DNA from: Leptolyngbya subtilissima AS-A7
Lineage (GTDB): Bacteria > Cyanobacteriota > Cyanobacteriia > Phormidesmidales > Phormidesmidaceae
Assembly (NCBI RefSeq): GCF_039962255.1
Contig: NZ_JAMPKY010000001.1
Location: 496,001-560,000 of the forward strand
DNA: 64,000 nucleotides
Direction: 5' to 3'
A program made the position numbers and the translations under genes. Positions 18,554-26,933 of the stretch are shown in pieces. The notes beneath the pieces are model-generated. The model made no database searches. It was not told where the DNA came from and saw only the letters and a list, made by a program, of their open reading frames with translations. The number at the start of each line of letters is the position of its first letter. The stretch's first letter is position 1.

Positions 18554-18774
18554 TAGCCCTGTATCTACGACTCGCTCAAAAGTTTGGCATGGGTTGGGAG
18601 CAGGTAGATGGGGCCAGTTACCCCTCAATTGCGGGTCAAACGCCAGTAAATACTCCGGCGGGTAAGCCCATTTCCAATGCCCCGTCCTTGGTTACGCCTG
18701 GTGTGCAGAAAACCTGCTTAGTTCGCCTATCTTACCCTCTCCGGTTGGCCCTAATTGGGTACCCTCTAGAACCT

Positions 18775-19563
18775 TTAGGCATATTCCATAATGACTGGGG
18801 TGTGGTCGCTGGGTTTTTCCCAGCGGCGAGGTTCGAGGTCAATGGTGCAGCTGAGGGCGCGATCGCTCAACCCCGCTGACAGATAATGATGGTCAATGCG
18901 CCAGCCCATATTCCGCTGAAAAGCGGCGGTTCTATAGTCCCACCAGCTAAAGTGACCCCCCTCATCGTTAAATAGGCGAAAGCCATCCTTGAGCCCTACC
19001 GCCATTACCTCCTTGAGCGCCTCTCGCTCGGTGGGCGAAGACATAATGTGTTTCTCCTTGCCTTCGGAGTTGTAGATATCTTTGTCTTCAAGGGCGATGT
19101 TGAAGTCACCGCAGACGTTCAAGTTGGGATGCTCGGTGAGTAGGGCAGCCAAACATTCTTTTAAGCAGGCTAGCCAGCGCAGCTTGTACTCGTACTTTTC
19201 GCTGCCAACAGAACTGCCGTTGGGCACGTAGAGGTTCACTATATAGATGTCGTCCCACAGCCCGGCGATCACCCGCTTTTGGTCATCTAAGTCGCCGACC
19301 CGATCTTCCCCCAGCACGGGAGCAAAGCCGTATTGCACCTTATCTAGGGGCTGACGACTGAGCAAGGCTACTCCGTTATAGGACTTTTGGCCGTGGATAT
19401 AGGCGATGTACCCCAGCTCGGAAAAGGCTGCTGTCGGAAACGTCTCGTTGACCACCTTGGTCTCTTGCAGGCACAGCACGTCCACGGGGTTAGTTTGCAG
19501 CCACTGGGTCGCATGATCGAGGCGCGATCGAATGGAGTTGACGTTCCAGGTGGCAACTTTCAT
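18775..19563 (-). CDS. xthA: Exodeoxyribonuclease III (AP endonuclease)
   Basis: A 262-residue enzyme of the exonuclease III family that cuts DNA at abasic sites in base-excision repair. Catalytic motifs are NVNSIRSR (residues 8-15), LQETK with Glu34, CGDFNIA near residue 146 and SDHTPV at the end (Asp253-His254). Length is normal. The gene stands alone between the SNF2 helicase (same strand, 221 bp away) and the small gene on the opposite strand. Confidence 0.95.
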   Translation of the reverse strand: MKVATWNVNSIRSRLDHATQWLQTNPVDVLCLQETKVVNETFPTAAFSELGYIAYIHGQKSYNGVALLSRQPLDKVQYGFAPVLGEDRVGDLDDQKRVIAGLWDDIYIVNLYVPNGSSVGSEKYEYKLRWLACLKECLAALLTEHPNLNVCGDFNIALEDKDIYNSEGKEKHIMSSPTEREALKEVMAVGLKDGFRLFNDEGGHFSWWDYRTAAFQRNMGWRIDHHYLSAGLSDRALSCTIDLEPRRWEKPSDHTPVIMEYA

Positions 19564-19639
19564 AGAGGGCGGTAAGGTGAAAAGAGATTAGTCACAGTGT
19601 TCTAGCTTAAGGGCTTGACTGCCCAAAAGGATCGCGCCC

Positions 19640-19921
19640 GTGCCGCCAGAATCTCCCCTTGAGGGAAAAGCTTTAGTTAAGGAAGTGTGTCGCCGCATTC
19701 GGCTAGCTCGCAGCTATTGGGATGCCCACAACAACGCAGCCTGCCGGGGTGAGCGAGAAAAGGCGCTGGCCCTCTACAACACTCTGACCAAGGAGCAAAA
19801 AGACGAGATTCCTCAAACCCTGCGGGTGTGGCTGCGCTACCGCAGCGAGAAATATTTTGGCGCGCATCAAACGCAGCCAGGGAATAAGGGGCGATCTGCT
19901 AAGGGCCGAGGTAAGAAGTAG
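19640..19921 (+). CDS. Small basic cyanobacterial protein of unknown function
   Basis: A 93-residue soluble, basic protein starting at GTG (19640). It contains a helical segment (VKEVCRRIRLARSYWDAHNNAA), a central EQKDEIPQTLRVWLRYRSEKYFG stretch, and a Lys/Arg/Gly tail ending KGRGKK. No catalytic motif is seen; the charge suggests nucleic-acid binding. It reads convincingly as coding and resembles short conserved cyanobacterial proteins, but I cannot name it. It lies 69 bp before tRNA-Ala. Confidence 0.7.
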   Translation: MPPESPLEGKALVKEVCRRIRLARSYWDAHNNAACRGEREKALALYNTLTKEQKDEIPQTLRVWLRYRSEKYFGAHQTQPGNKGRSAKGRGKK

Positions 19922-19953
19922 ACAGGGGTTTTGGTAGAATACTGGCAAGTTCA

Positions 19954-19984
19954 GGGAAGTTAGCTCAGTAAAGGTGCATCGCAC
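19954..19984 (+). pseudogene. Partial tRNA-like copy before tRNA-Ala
   Basis: GGGAAGTTAGCTCAG followed by GGTGCATCGCAC repeats, with gaps, the acceptor, D-arm and anticodon 5' side of the tRNA-Ala gene that begins six bases later. No T arm or 3' acceptor strand follows. It looks like a broken duplicate of the tRNA 5' half. Confidence 0.4.
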
Positions 19985-19989
19985 AACAA

Positions 19990-20062
19990 GGGGAATTAGC
20001 TCAGCTGGTAGAGCGCTGCGATCGCACCGCAGAGGTCAGGAGTTCGAATCTCCTATTCTCCA
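19990..20062 (+). tRNA. tRNA-Ala, anticodon CGC
   Basis: A 73-base cloverleaf: acceptor GGGGAAT pairs with ATTCTCC, the D arm is GCTC/GAGC, the anticodon stem CTGCG/CGCAG closes loop ATCGCAC with anticodon CGC, and the T arm is AGGAG-TTCGAAT-CTCCT. The G3-U70 wobble pair, the identity signal for alanyl-tRNA synthetase, is present. The 3' CCA is not encoded. A HIP1 octamer GCGATCGC spans the anticodon stem and loop. Confidence 0.95.
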
Positions 20063-20087
20063 TCTTTGAAAACACCTCAAACCATTA

Positions 20088-20120
20088 CGCAACAAGGAAC
20101 ACATCCTTTGTTGCGTTTTT
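20088..20120 (+). terminator. Terminator of tRNA-Ala
   Basis: CGCAACAA-GGA and TCC-T-TTGTTGCG pair in an 11-bp stem with one bulged T, followed by five T. It lies 25 bases after the tRNA. Confidence 0.85.
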
Positions 20121-20386
20121 ATATTTTGGCTACTTTTAGATCGATTTAGGCCGTTCTAGGCACTTTGGGAACTCTTGGGCACTCTCGGAAACCCTTGTGG
20201 TTGAGTGTTTTGAAGGCCTTTTTGATGCACTAGTACTATGCTCAGAGGTGCCAGACACTGCGGTCAGGCTCCTATCGTAATAAGTAGATTCCAAAAACTT
20301 AATAAGAGCACAGGTTCGGTTTTAGTCAGAAGAGACCGCTAATCCTGCGATGGCGAGTTGACGGATCGAACAAGAAAGTGTTGTGA

Positions 20387-23018
20387 AGTTGCCCAAGTTC
20401 ATCACCCACCGGCACCCCTACCCGCTTTCAGCAAAAGGTAGACGATGGCGGCCGCTGGTACGAGGTCTATGTCTTTCGAGTGGGAGACCCGGCCCGGCGC
20501 CAGATCGGCATCTTGATTAACGACATTAGCGATCGCAAGCAGGCGGCCCTCGCCCTTCAGCGCCAGATTCAGCAAGAATATCTGCTCAACGACATCAACG
20601 AGGATATTCGCCAATCTCTCGATCTAGAGGCGGTACTGGCACGGGCGGTGGAGCGCAGCCAGGTAGTGCTAAAAAGCGAGCGGGTGGTTGTGTTTCGGTT
20701 GGTAGGCAGTGAGGAGGGCCAGGTGATTGCCGAATCGGTGGGCAGCGAGTTTGCGCCAATTCTCGGCAGCACCATTCACGACCCCTGCTTTAGCGATCGC
20801 TAAAGCAGGGGTCTATCGCCAGGGCCGAGTAGGGTCGATTGATGACTTAGAGCAGGCCGATATTGAGCCCTGCCACGCCAACCTGCTGCGGCAGTTTCAG
20901 GTCAGGGCCAATCTGGTGGTGCCGATTTTGCGCAGTGAGGCCGGGGCGGATGGCGACCACCAGAGCACCGATCTCTGGGGCCTGCTGATTGCCCACCAGT
21001 GCGCCGCCCCTCGCCAGTGGCAGCCCGCCGAAAAGGCCCTGCTCAAGCGCATTGCCAGCCAAACCAGCGTTGCCATTCAGCAGTCAGAACTCTACGGCCA
21101 GGTGCTGCAAGAACTCCAGGAGCGCGAACGGATGCAGCAGGTGCTGCAGGAGAGCGAGGCCCGGTTTCGCACCCTCAGCGCCACCGCCCCCATTGGCATT
21201 GGCCAGCTCGACAGTCAGGGGCGCTGCGTCTACACCAACGCCCGCTGGCAGGCGATCGCAGGGCTGAGCGCTGAAGCATCCCTCGGGAAGGGCTGGCTGC
21301 AGGTGGTGCACCCCGAGGATCGGCCCCGCCTGGCCCTCGTCTGGGAAGAATATCTGGCCGGTTGTCGCCCACGCCTGCCCGAGTTCCGCCTGCTCACCCC
21401 CCAGGGCGACCTGCGCTGGGTCGAGGGGGCGATCGCCCCCATTCATACTGCTACGGGCGACATCAGCAGCTACGTCAGCACGGTCGAAGACATTACCCAG
21501 CGCAAAGAGGCCGAGCGCCAGCTGCGGCAGCAGGCGGCCCTGCTCGACATTGCCTCTGACGCCATTTTTGTGCGCGACCTCGACCACCGCTTGCTCTACT
21601 GGAACCACGGGGCCGAACGTCTCTACGGCTGGAGCGCCGACGAGGCCCTCGATCGCCCGGTGCACGATCTGCTGGACGGCGACCTGCCCCAGCTGAACAG
21701 CATTATGCAAACCCTCTACAGCGAGGGCGAGTGGCGTGGCGAGCTGCACGAGGTCACCAAAACCGGCCAGTCAGTGATCGTATCGGCCCGCTGGACCTTG
21801 GTGCCCGACGAGGCGGGTCAGCCCCGCTTCATTCTCTCGGTGGAGACCGACATTACCGAGAAAAAAGCGCTCGAAGCCCAGTTTTACCAAGCTCAGCGGC
21901 TAGAGAGCTTGGGTCGCCTCTCTAGCGGCATTGCCCACGACCTCAACAATGTGTTTACCCCCATTTTGACCATGACCCAGATGCTGCGCTATAGCCAAAA
22001 GGGCCTCAGCGGCAATGCCCAAGAGCAGCTGCGCCTGCTCGAAGACAGCGCCAAACGGGGCATCAGCATGGTGCAGCAAATCTTGTCGATCACCCGCTCC
22101 AGCAGTGGGGTGCACACTGAGGTTGACCTGTCGCCGCTGCTGCAAGATCTCAGCCGCATGCTGGAGCAAAGTTTGCCCCGGCAGATCACGTTGCGACAGG
22201 TGGGGTTTGAGCCTGGGGTCGCGCTGCCCCGGGTTAGTGCCGACCCCACCCACCTGCACCAGGTGCTGATGAATCTCTGCGTCAACGCCCGCGACGCCAT
22301 GCCCGATGGGGGCACGCTCACCATTGCTGCCGAGCCAGTGGCGATCGATGCTGCCACCACGACCATTCACCCCGATGCCCAGGTGAGCCAGTATCTGCGG
22401 CTGACCGTGGCCGACACGGGTACGGGCATTGACCCAGCGGTGCGCGATCGCATCTTTGACCCTTTCTTCACCACCAAGGGCCAGGATCAGGGCACCGGGC
22501 TGGGGCTGGCCACGGTGATGGGCATCGTTAGAGGTAGCGGAGGCTTTGTGCGGGTCGAAAGCGCGGTGGGGCAAGGCACCCAAATGCAGGTCTATCTGCC
22601 TGCCCTATCTACCACCCAGAGCGACAGCCCCCAGGCTGCCGGGCCAGAGACTCCCCCATCGGGCCAAGGAGAGATAATTTTACTGGTCGATGACGACGAC
22701 TCGGTGCAGCAGGCCGTGCGATCGCTGCTAGAAAACTACAACTACAGCCCCCTGATCGCCAGCAACGGCCTGGAGGCGATTGATCTCTGTGCCCAGCACC
22801 AGCCCACCCTGGTAGTGCTCGACATCATGATGCCCGGCATGGATGGCCTCACCCTGATTCAGCGCCTCAAGCACCGCCAGCCCGACCTTCTGATCATTGC
22901 TACCAGTGGTCTAGCCACCTACCAGGCAGCGGCGATCGCCGCTGGAGCCAAGACCTTTTTGCCCAAGCCCTACGATTTTCGCGATCTGCTCAGGACCATA
23001 GCCGACCTGCTGCGTTAA
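20387..23018 (+). pseudogene. Truncated and frameshifted hybrid sensor histidine kinase
   Basis: Coding sequence for a hybrid kinase. From the left: the tail of a PAS/PAC domain (WYEVYVFRVGDP...GILINDISDRK), a GAF domain, two PAS domains, a HisKA dimer with phospho-acceptor GIAHDLNN, an HATPase_c with N box (NLCVNARDAM) and G boxes (DTGTGID, GTGLGLA), and a C-terminal receiver with VVLDIMMPG. Two faults are visible. An in-frame stop at 20384 and the absence of any PAS start mean the 5' end is missing. The GAF frame breaks at about 20801 (DPCFSDR then stop), while the rest, from AGVYRQGRVGSID, runs in the next frame to 23018. The kinase and receiver parts are intact and could still be expressed by re-initiation. 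Confidence 0.8.
20780..20813. repeat. Perfect 34-bp palindrome at the GAF frameshift
   Basis: The left arm GACCCCTGCTTTAGCGA is followed immediately by its exact reverse complement, with no spacer. The centre is a HIP1 octamer GCGATCGC. The left arm encodes the conserved DPCF of the GAF domain, while the right arm replaces the usual YVEx residues and adds one base. Confidence 0.95.
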
Positions 23019-23630
23019 CCCTCTACTCGCTTTGACTCCGATGAGCCACTCGAACCCGCCCATTGCCCGCTGTGGCTAAGCGTTGGCAACCAGCTCACCC
23101 ACTCTATTGGTTTTGGCGGTCCCGAGAATTATGGTGAGTCTGTTTCTACCCATAGCTTTTTGGTAATCGGCGTTGACTCAGCCTGGCTCCTAGGGCTCAG
23201 CTAGATGTTCTACAAAACGATATTCACACCGCTATGGTTCGGCCCGCGGTCAAACGCTCAGCGTTATTCGCTATATTCCGTGTCCTGTTCAAACAGCTTT
23301 TAGGACGTGTTAGAAAACTTCGACCTTTCTTTCTGCTGTTGATTATCAAGAAGGCTTAGTGTCCAAATATTTACCTGCTGCGTCTTGGCAAGTGTTTTAA
23401 AGATTGGCTGAAGAAATCTTGACATTGCCACTCCAGTAAGGCTCAATCCTTATTGAGATTAATTTTCATTTGTCTGTGGGAGGTCTATGGGCTGTAAGCC
23501 TTTGACTTCTGTTCATACTTGGTACAGGCGTTTGGGGCTATAGATACTGCTGGGTAGCGTCGAGGCAGGCTAAACCCTAGTAGCGTTTTGGTAGCAATAC
23601 CAAAGCGCTGCCACCTACATCTGAGAGCCT
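23019..23630. other. Gene-free stretch with a coding-like remnant
   Basis: No complete gene is seen. From 23019 to about 23200 the frame of the kinase stays open after its stop and reads protein-like words (PLWLSVGNQLTHSIGFGGPENYGE in pieces), without a start codon; I cannot assign it. The rest is more AT-rich. It ends with the hairpin described at 23582. Confidence 0.4.
23582..23609 (+). other. Strong GCAA-tetraloop hairpin before the PPTase gene
   Basis: AGCGTTTTGGTA and TACCAAAGCGCT form a 12-pair stem (one G-U) capped by GCAA, a GNRA-type tetraloop. It ends 21 bases before the ATG of the next gene and has no T tract, so it is more likely a leader structure than a terminator. Confidence 0.6.
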
Positions 23631-24419
23631 ATGGCAACCACTCGGCTGAGCCAAAACTGGCTGTTTCCGGCCACTGTCCCGCTATTTGGCGGGGGGGATG
23701 AGGTGCATGTTTGGCGCATAGATTTGTCGTTAGCTCCAGCTTGTCTAGAGCGGCTTCAGCTACTGCTTTCTGCCGATGAACGAGCGCGGGCGGGAAAATT
23801 TCGATTTCAGCGGGATCGCGATCGCTTCACAGCCACTCGGGGGTGTTTACGGCTGCTGCTGGGCCACTATCTGGGGGTAAAACCGGAGACCCTGCAATTT
23901 TGCTACGGACCCAATGGCAAGCCTGCCCTTCAGTTACCGTTTGCAACGGCGCTCTCGTTTAATGTCTCGCATGCTGGCGATTGGGCTCTAGTCGCCATTG
24001 GCCAAGGGCAACCTGTGGGTGTCGATCTGGAATGTGTTCAACCTAATTATGCTTGGCAAGAGGTCAGTGGTTTGGCGCTCTCACCGAGGGAACGGGCGAT
24101 GTTAGCGGCGCTGCCACCGGAGGCCCAAAGTGCTGCCTTTTTTAGGCTTTGGACGGGTAAAGAAGCCTATGTCAAAGCGACAGGGGAAGGGCTATCAAGG
24201 CCCTTTAACCAGCTAGAGGTTTGGGAATTTGATCGGTTAGAGGCTGACGAAGATTTGGCGGCTACGTCGGTGCACTTGCCCGACCCCGAAGTCCCTGAAA
24301 GGAATCAACTCTGGTGTTTGTATCTGCTCCACCCCGTGCCAAATTATGTTGCCACCTTGGCGGTCCTGGGGCCTGCCGCCCTGAGCTGTTGGCAATGGCA
24401 CGCTGAACTTTTAGCCTAA
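23631..24419 (+). CDS. Sfp-type 4'-phosphopantetheinyl transferase
   Basis: A 262-residue enzyme that moves the phosphopantetheine arm from coenzyme A to a serine of acyl- or peptidyl-carrier proteins. The family motifs are present: VGVDLECV near residue 125 (Mg2+ ligands) and FFRLWTGKEAYVKATGEGL near residue 182. Cyanobacteria often have one broad-specificity enzyme (HetI/Sfp type) serving fatty-acid, polyketide and peptide synthases. Here it directly precedes remnants of a penicillin-acylase and an iron-binding gene, so it may once have served a siderophore or lipopeptide cluster. That context is inferred; no synthase gene lies in the window. Confidence 0.92.
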   Translation: MATTRLSQNWLFPATVPLFGGGDEVHVWRIDLSLAPACLERLQLLLSADERARAGKFRFQRDRDRFTATRGCLRLLLGHYLGVKPETLQFCYGPNGKPALQLPFATALSFNVSHAGDWALVAIGQGQPVGVDLECVQPNYAWQEVSGLALSPRERAMLAALPPEAQSAAFFRLWTGKEAYVKATGEGLSRPFNQLEVWEFDRLEADEDLAATSVHLPDPEVPERNQLWCLYLLHPVPNYVATLAVLGPAALSCWQWHAELLA

Positions 24420-24435
24420 GGGCAATTGATTAGAC

Positions 24436-25030
24436 ATGATGCTGACGCAAAAACTGGCGATGGTTGGTCACCCCTGGCTCGGTCTGCGCCGGGGGTTACG
24501 CCGGGGTGTAGCCCTGCTGCTAGGGGTCGTGATGATGGTGACGATTGGCTTTTGCAGCCCGAGCTCGGCCCAAAGCTCCCTTGAAATTCTCTGGGACACC
24601 TATGGGGTACCGCACATACACAGCCGAGATGCCCAAGGGCTGTTTTATGCCTTTGGCTGGGCGCAGATGCAGAGCCACGCTGATTTGCTGCTGCGGCTGT
24701 ATGGTCAGGCGCGGGCGGGCGGCGGAGTACTGGGGAGAAGACTATCGCGACTCGGATGTGTGGGTGCGCACGATGGGCATTCCTGAGCGAGCAGCAGAGT
24801 GGTACACCGCTCAAAACCCCGATTTTCGCGCCGATCTAGAGGCCTTTGCCGCAGGCATCAATGCCTATGCTCAGACCCATGGCGATCGCATTGATCAGGC
24901 TTTTGCTCAGGTTTTGCCCGTGACGGCTATCGATGTTTTGGCCCATCAGCAGCGAGTGCTGCATTTCACCTTTGTCGTGAATCCGGAAGAAGTTGCCGAT
25001 TTAGCCCTAGAGGCTGGTGACGAGTCGGCA
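24436..25030 (+). pseudogene. Penicillin-acylase-family fragment (N-terminal part, frameshifted)
   Basis: The first ~195 codons of an N-terminal-nucleophile acylase (penicillin amidase/PvdQ family; family members run to about 700-800 residues). A signal peptide ([24 protein letters not shown]) and the family opening [30 protein letters not shown] are seen. At a GC-rich run near 24707 the frame shifts, and the matching sequence continues as [21 protein letters not shown] up to about 25020. Everything beyond, including the autoprocessing serine and the beta chain, is absent. It lies 16 bp after the PPTase gene. Acylases of this family mature siderophores or cleave acyl chains. Confidence 0.75.
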
Positions 25031-25049
25031 CGCTCGCCTGTCAGACCTC

Positions 25050-25932
25050 TCCCTCCACCCGGCTTCCTCCGACCGCCGCATGGTGCAGCATCCTCTAGGG
25101 GAGACCTGTGTGCCCATGCAGCCAAGTCGAGTGGTCGCCCTCAATCACACCACTGCTGGTAATTTGCTGTCGATGGGGATAACCCCTATTGGGGTGGCCA
25201 GCAACTTGCTGCCCCAGCTGGCTGAGCGATTGCAGGGGGGTGCCACGTCTGGGGCAGAGCGAGCAGATCAATCTAGAGGCGTTGGCGGTTCTACAGCCTG
25301 ATTTGATTATTGGGTTTACCTCGGATCTAGAGGTTACCTACGACAAGCTGTCGGCGATCGCCCCTACCGTTGCTTTTGAGATGCAGACCACCACCGATTG
25401 GCAGCAGCCCTTCCGCTTCCACGGCCAGGTTCTGGGTATGGTGGCCCAGGCCGAGGCGGTGCTGGGCCAATATCAACAGCGAGTAGAGGCCTTGAGAAGT
25501 CAACTGAGCGCATCGCCTATGCAGGTCTCTCTGGTGCGGGTGATGGCGCAGTCAAGCCAGGTCAGTTTGTACCTAAAAAACTGCTTTGGCGGCTCTATCT
25601 TGGCCGATATTGGCTTTGACCGGCCCCCCGCCCAAAATAACGGCACCCCTAAGCAGCCGCCTTTTACCAAACAAATTGGCCGCGAAGCTCTGCCCGAGGC
25701 TGATGGCGACGTGATTTTGCTCTTCACCTTTGGCGCGACTCCAGAGGTTGCCGCCGAAGCCGAAGCTGAGTTAGAGCGCCTGCGAACCGTCTCCCTTTGG
25801 CAGTCGCTGCGGGCCGTGCAGAAAAATCAGGTCTACAGCGTGGGGCACTATTGGGGCTCGGGCAACAGTCCCCTAGCGGCGGAGTGGGTGCTAGCCGATA
25901 TTGAGCAATATTTGATTAAACCCGCCACCTAG
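25050..25932 (+). pseudogene. FecB-like siderophore-binding protein, headless and frameshifted
   Basis: Most of a periplasmic iron-siderophore-binding protein. The mature start is recognisable (MVQHPLGETCVPMQPSRVVALN, from about 25080), followed by GNLLSMGITPIGVASN, INLEALAVLQPDLIIGFTSDLE and the C-terminal VYSVGHYWGSGNSPLAAEWVL. The signal peptide is missing and the region is joined to the acylase fragment. A second fault occurs near 25235, where a run of six G appears to carry one extra base: the frame LAERLQGG must shift to continue as VPRLGQSEQINLE. Neither half could make a secreted protein as read. Confidence 0.8.
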
Positions 25933-25970
25933 CCAGGGAAATAGAAAAAACTAGAGCGCCTTTATCCCTG

Positions 25971-26933
25971 TCAAGATGCAACCGCTGACAGCCCGGTATA
26001 GGCGGCGGAATCACCCTTCAGGGCTAAGCTGGTTTCGCCATTGGCGTTGATGGGCAGATCGCCTGCCACCGTGACCCGACGCACACGGCGGGGTTGACCG
26101 TCATAGTCGTAGACCCCGTAGTGCTGGGTAGCCCGGTTATCCCAAAAAGCGACATCGCCCAGCTGCCAGCGCCAGCGCACGGTGTTTTCGGGTCGGGTGA
26201 CGTAGCTTTGCAGCATGCGCAGCACATCCGCCGACTCAAACGTCGAAAGGCCACGAAGGTGACGCACAAAGCCACCGAGAAAGAGGCAGCGCTCTTGAGT
26301 CTCGGGGTGAACACGCACCACTGGGTGCAGGGTTTCGTAAACAGTGGCTGAGAATTTTTCTTGGAATGCTCTGGCTTCGGCGGAGAGAGATTGGGGTGCG
26401 GCAGCGTAGTCGTAGGCATTGCTGTGGATGGCCCAAGCACTGTCGGCCAGGGTTTTTAGGCAGGGGGGCAGGTCTTGGTAGGCGGTGACGGTGTTGGCCC
26501 AGAGGGTGTCGCCACCCGCAGGAGGCAATTCTAAAACACGCAACACTGAACCCAGCGGCGGCCGATCGACAAAGGTGACGTCGGTGTGCCAAAAGTTGGT
26601 GCGCGACGGGGTGCGGCCATAGTCGATATCGAGAACGGCGGGGTGGTCGGCGGGCGGGGCCACTGTGGGGTGAGCGCCGGTAATGTCGCCAAAGCAGCGG
26701 GCAAAGGCCACTTGACTAGGGTCATCTAGCGATTGGTTGCGAAAAAAGATCACTTTGTACTTCAGCAAGGCCTGGCGAATTGCAGCGACGGTGCCATGGT
26801 CAAGAACCGGCCCAGAAGGGCGATCGCCCAGCAGCCCTCGCAAATTTACCCCTCGAATTTCGGCCCCAATGCGTCCGCTGAGGGGTTGAATATCAAGGTC
26901 AAGGGCCACTGGGCGAAGGCTAACTGAGCTCAT
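25971..26933 (-). CDS. TauD/TfdA-type Fe(II)/2-oxoglutarate dioxygenase
   Basis: About 320 residues from the ATG at 26933, which has GGAG eight bases upstream; a longer reading to 27068 adds unconserved residues. The facial triad is visible as HTD (His116, Asp118 in FWHTDVTF) and His271 (TQHYGVYDY), with the 2-oxoglutarate arginine in RRVRRVTV. TauD enzymes release sulfite from taurine; relatives attack alkyl sulfates, sulfonates or 2,4-D. Since the island to its right is rich in sulfur genes, an organosulfur substrate is the best guess. It is transcribed away from that set, across an AT-rich gap. Confidence 0.9.
   Translation of the reverse strand: MSSVSLRPVALDLDIQPLSGRIGAEIRGVNLRGLLGDRPSGPVLDHGTVAAIRQALLKYKVIFFRNQSLDDPSQVAFARCFGDITGAHPTVAPPADHPAVLDIDYGRTPSRTNFWHTDVTFVDRPPLGSVLRVLELPPAGGDTLWANTVTAYQDLPPCLKTLADSAWAIHSNAYDYAAAPQSLSAEARAFQEKFSATVYETLHPVVRVHPETQERCLFLGGFVRHLRGLSTFESADVLRMLQSYVTRPENTVRWRWQLGDVAFWDNRATQHYGVYDYDGQPRRVRRVTVAGDLPINANGETSLALKGDSAAYTGLSAVAS

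Noticed and set aside
20727-20800. A TTG start that would make the kinase gene begin cleanly at 20727
   Set aside because: The residues before AGVYRQG in that frame do not fit a GAF domain, whereas the other frame gives a normal GAF sequence up to the palindrome. The start is an artefact of the frameshift.
23290-23330. A sequence like GGACGTGTTAGAAAACTT that recalls an insertion-sequence end
   Set aside because: No matching inverted end, transposase fragment or target duplication is visible nearby.
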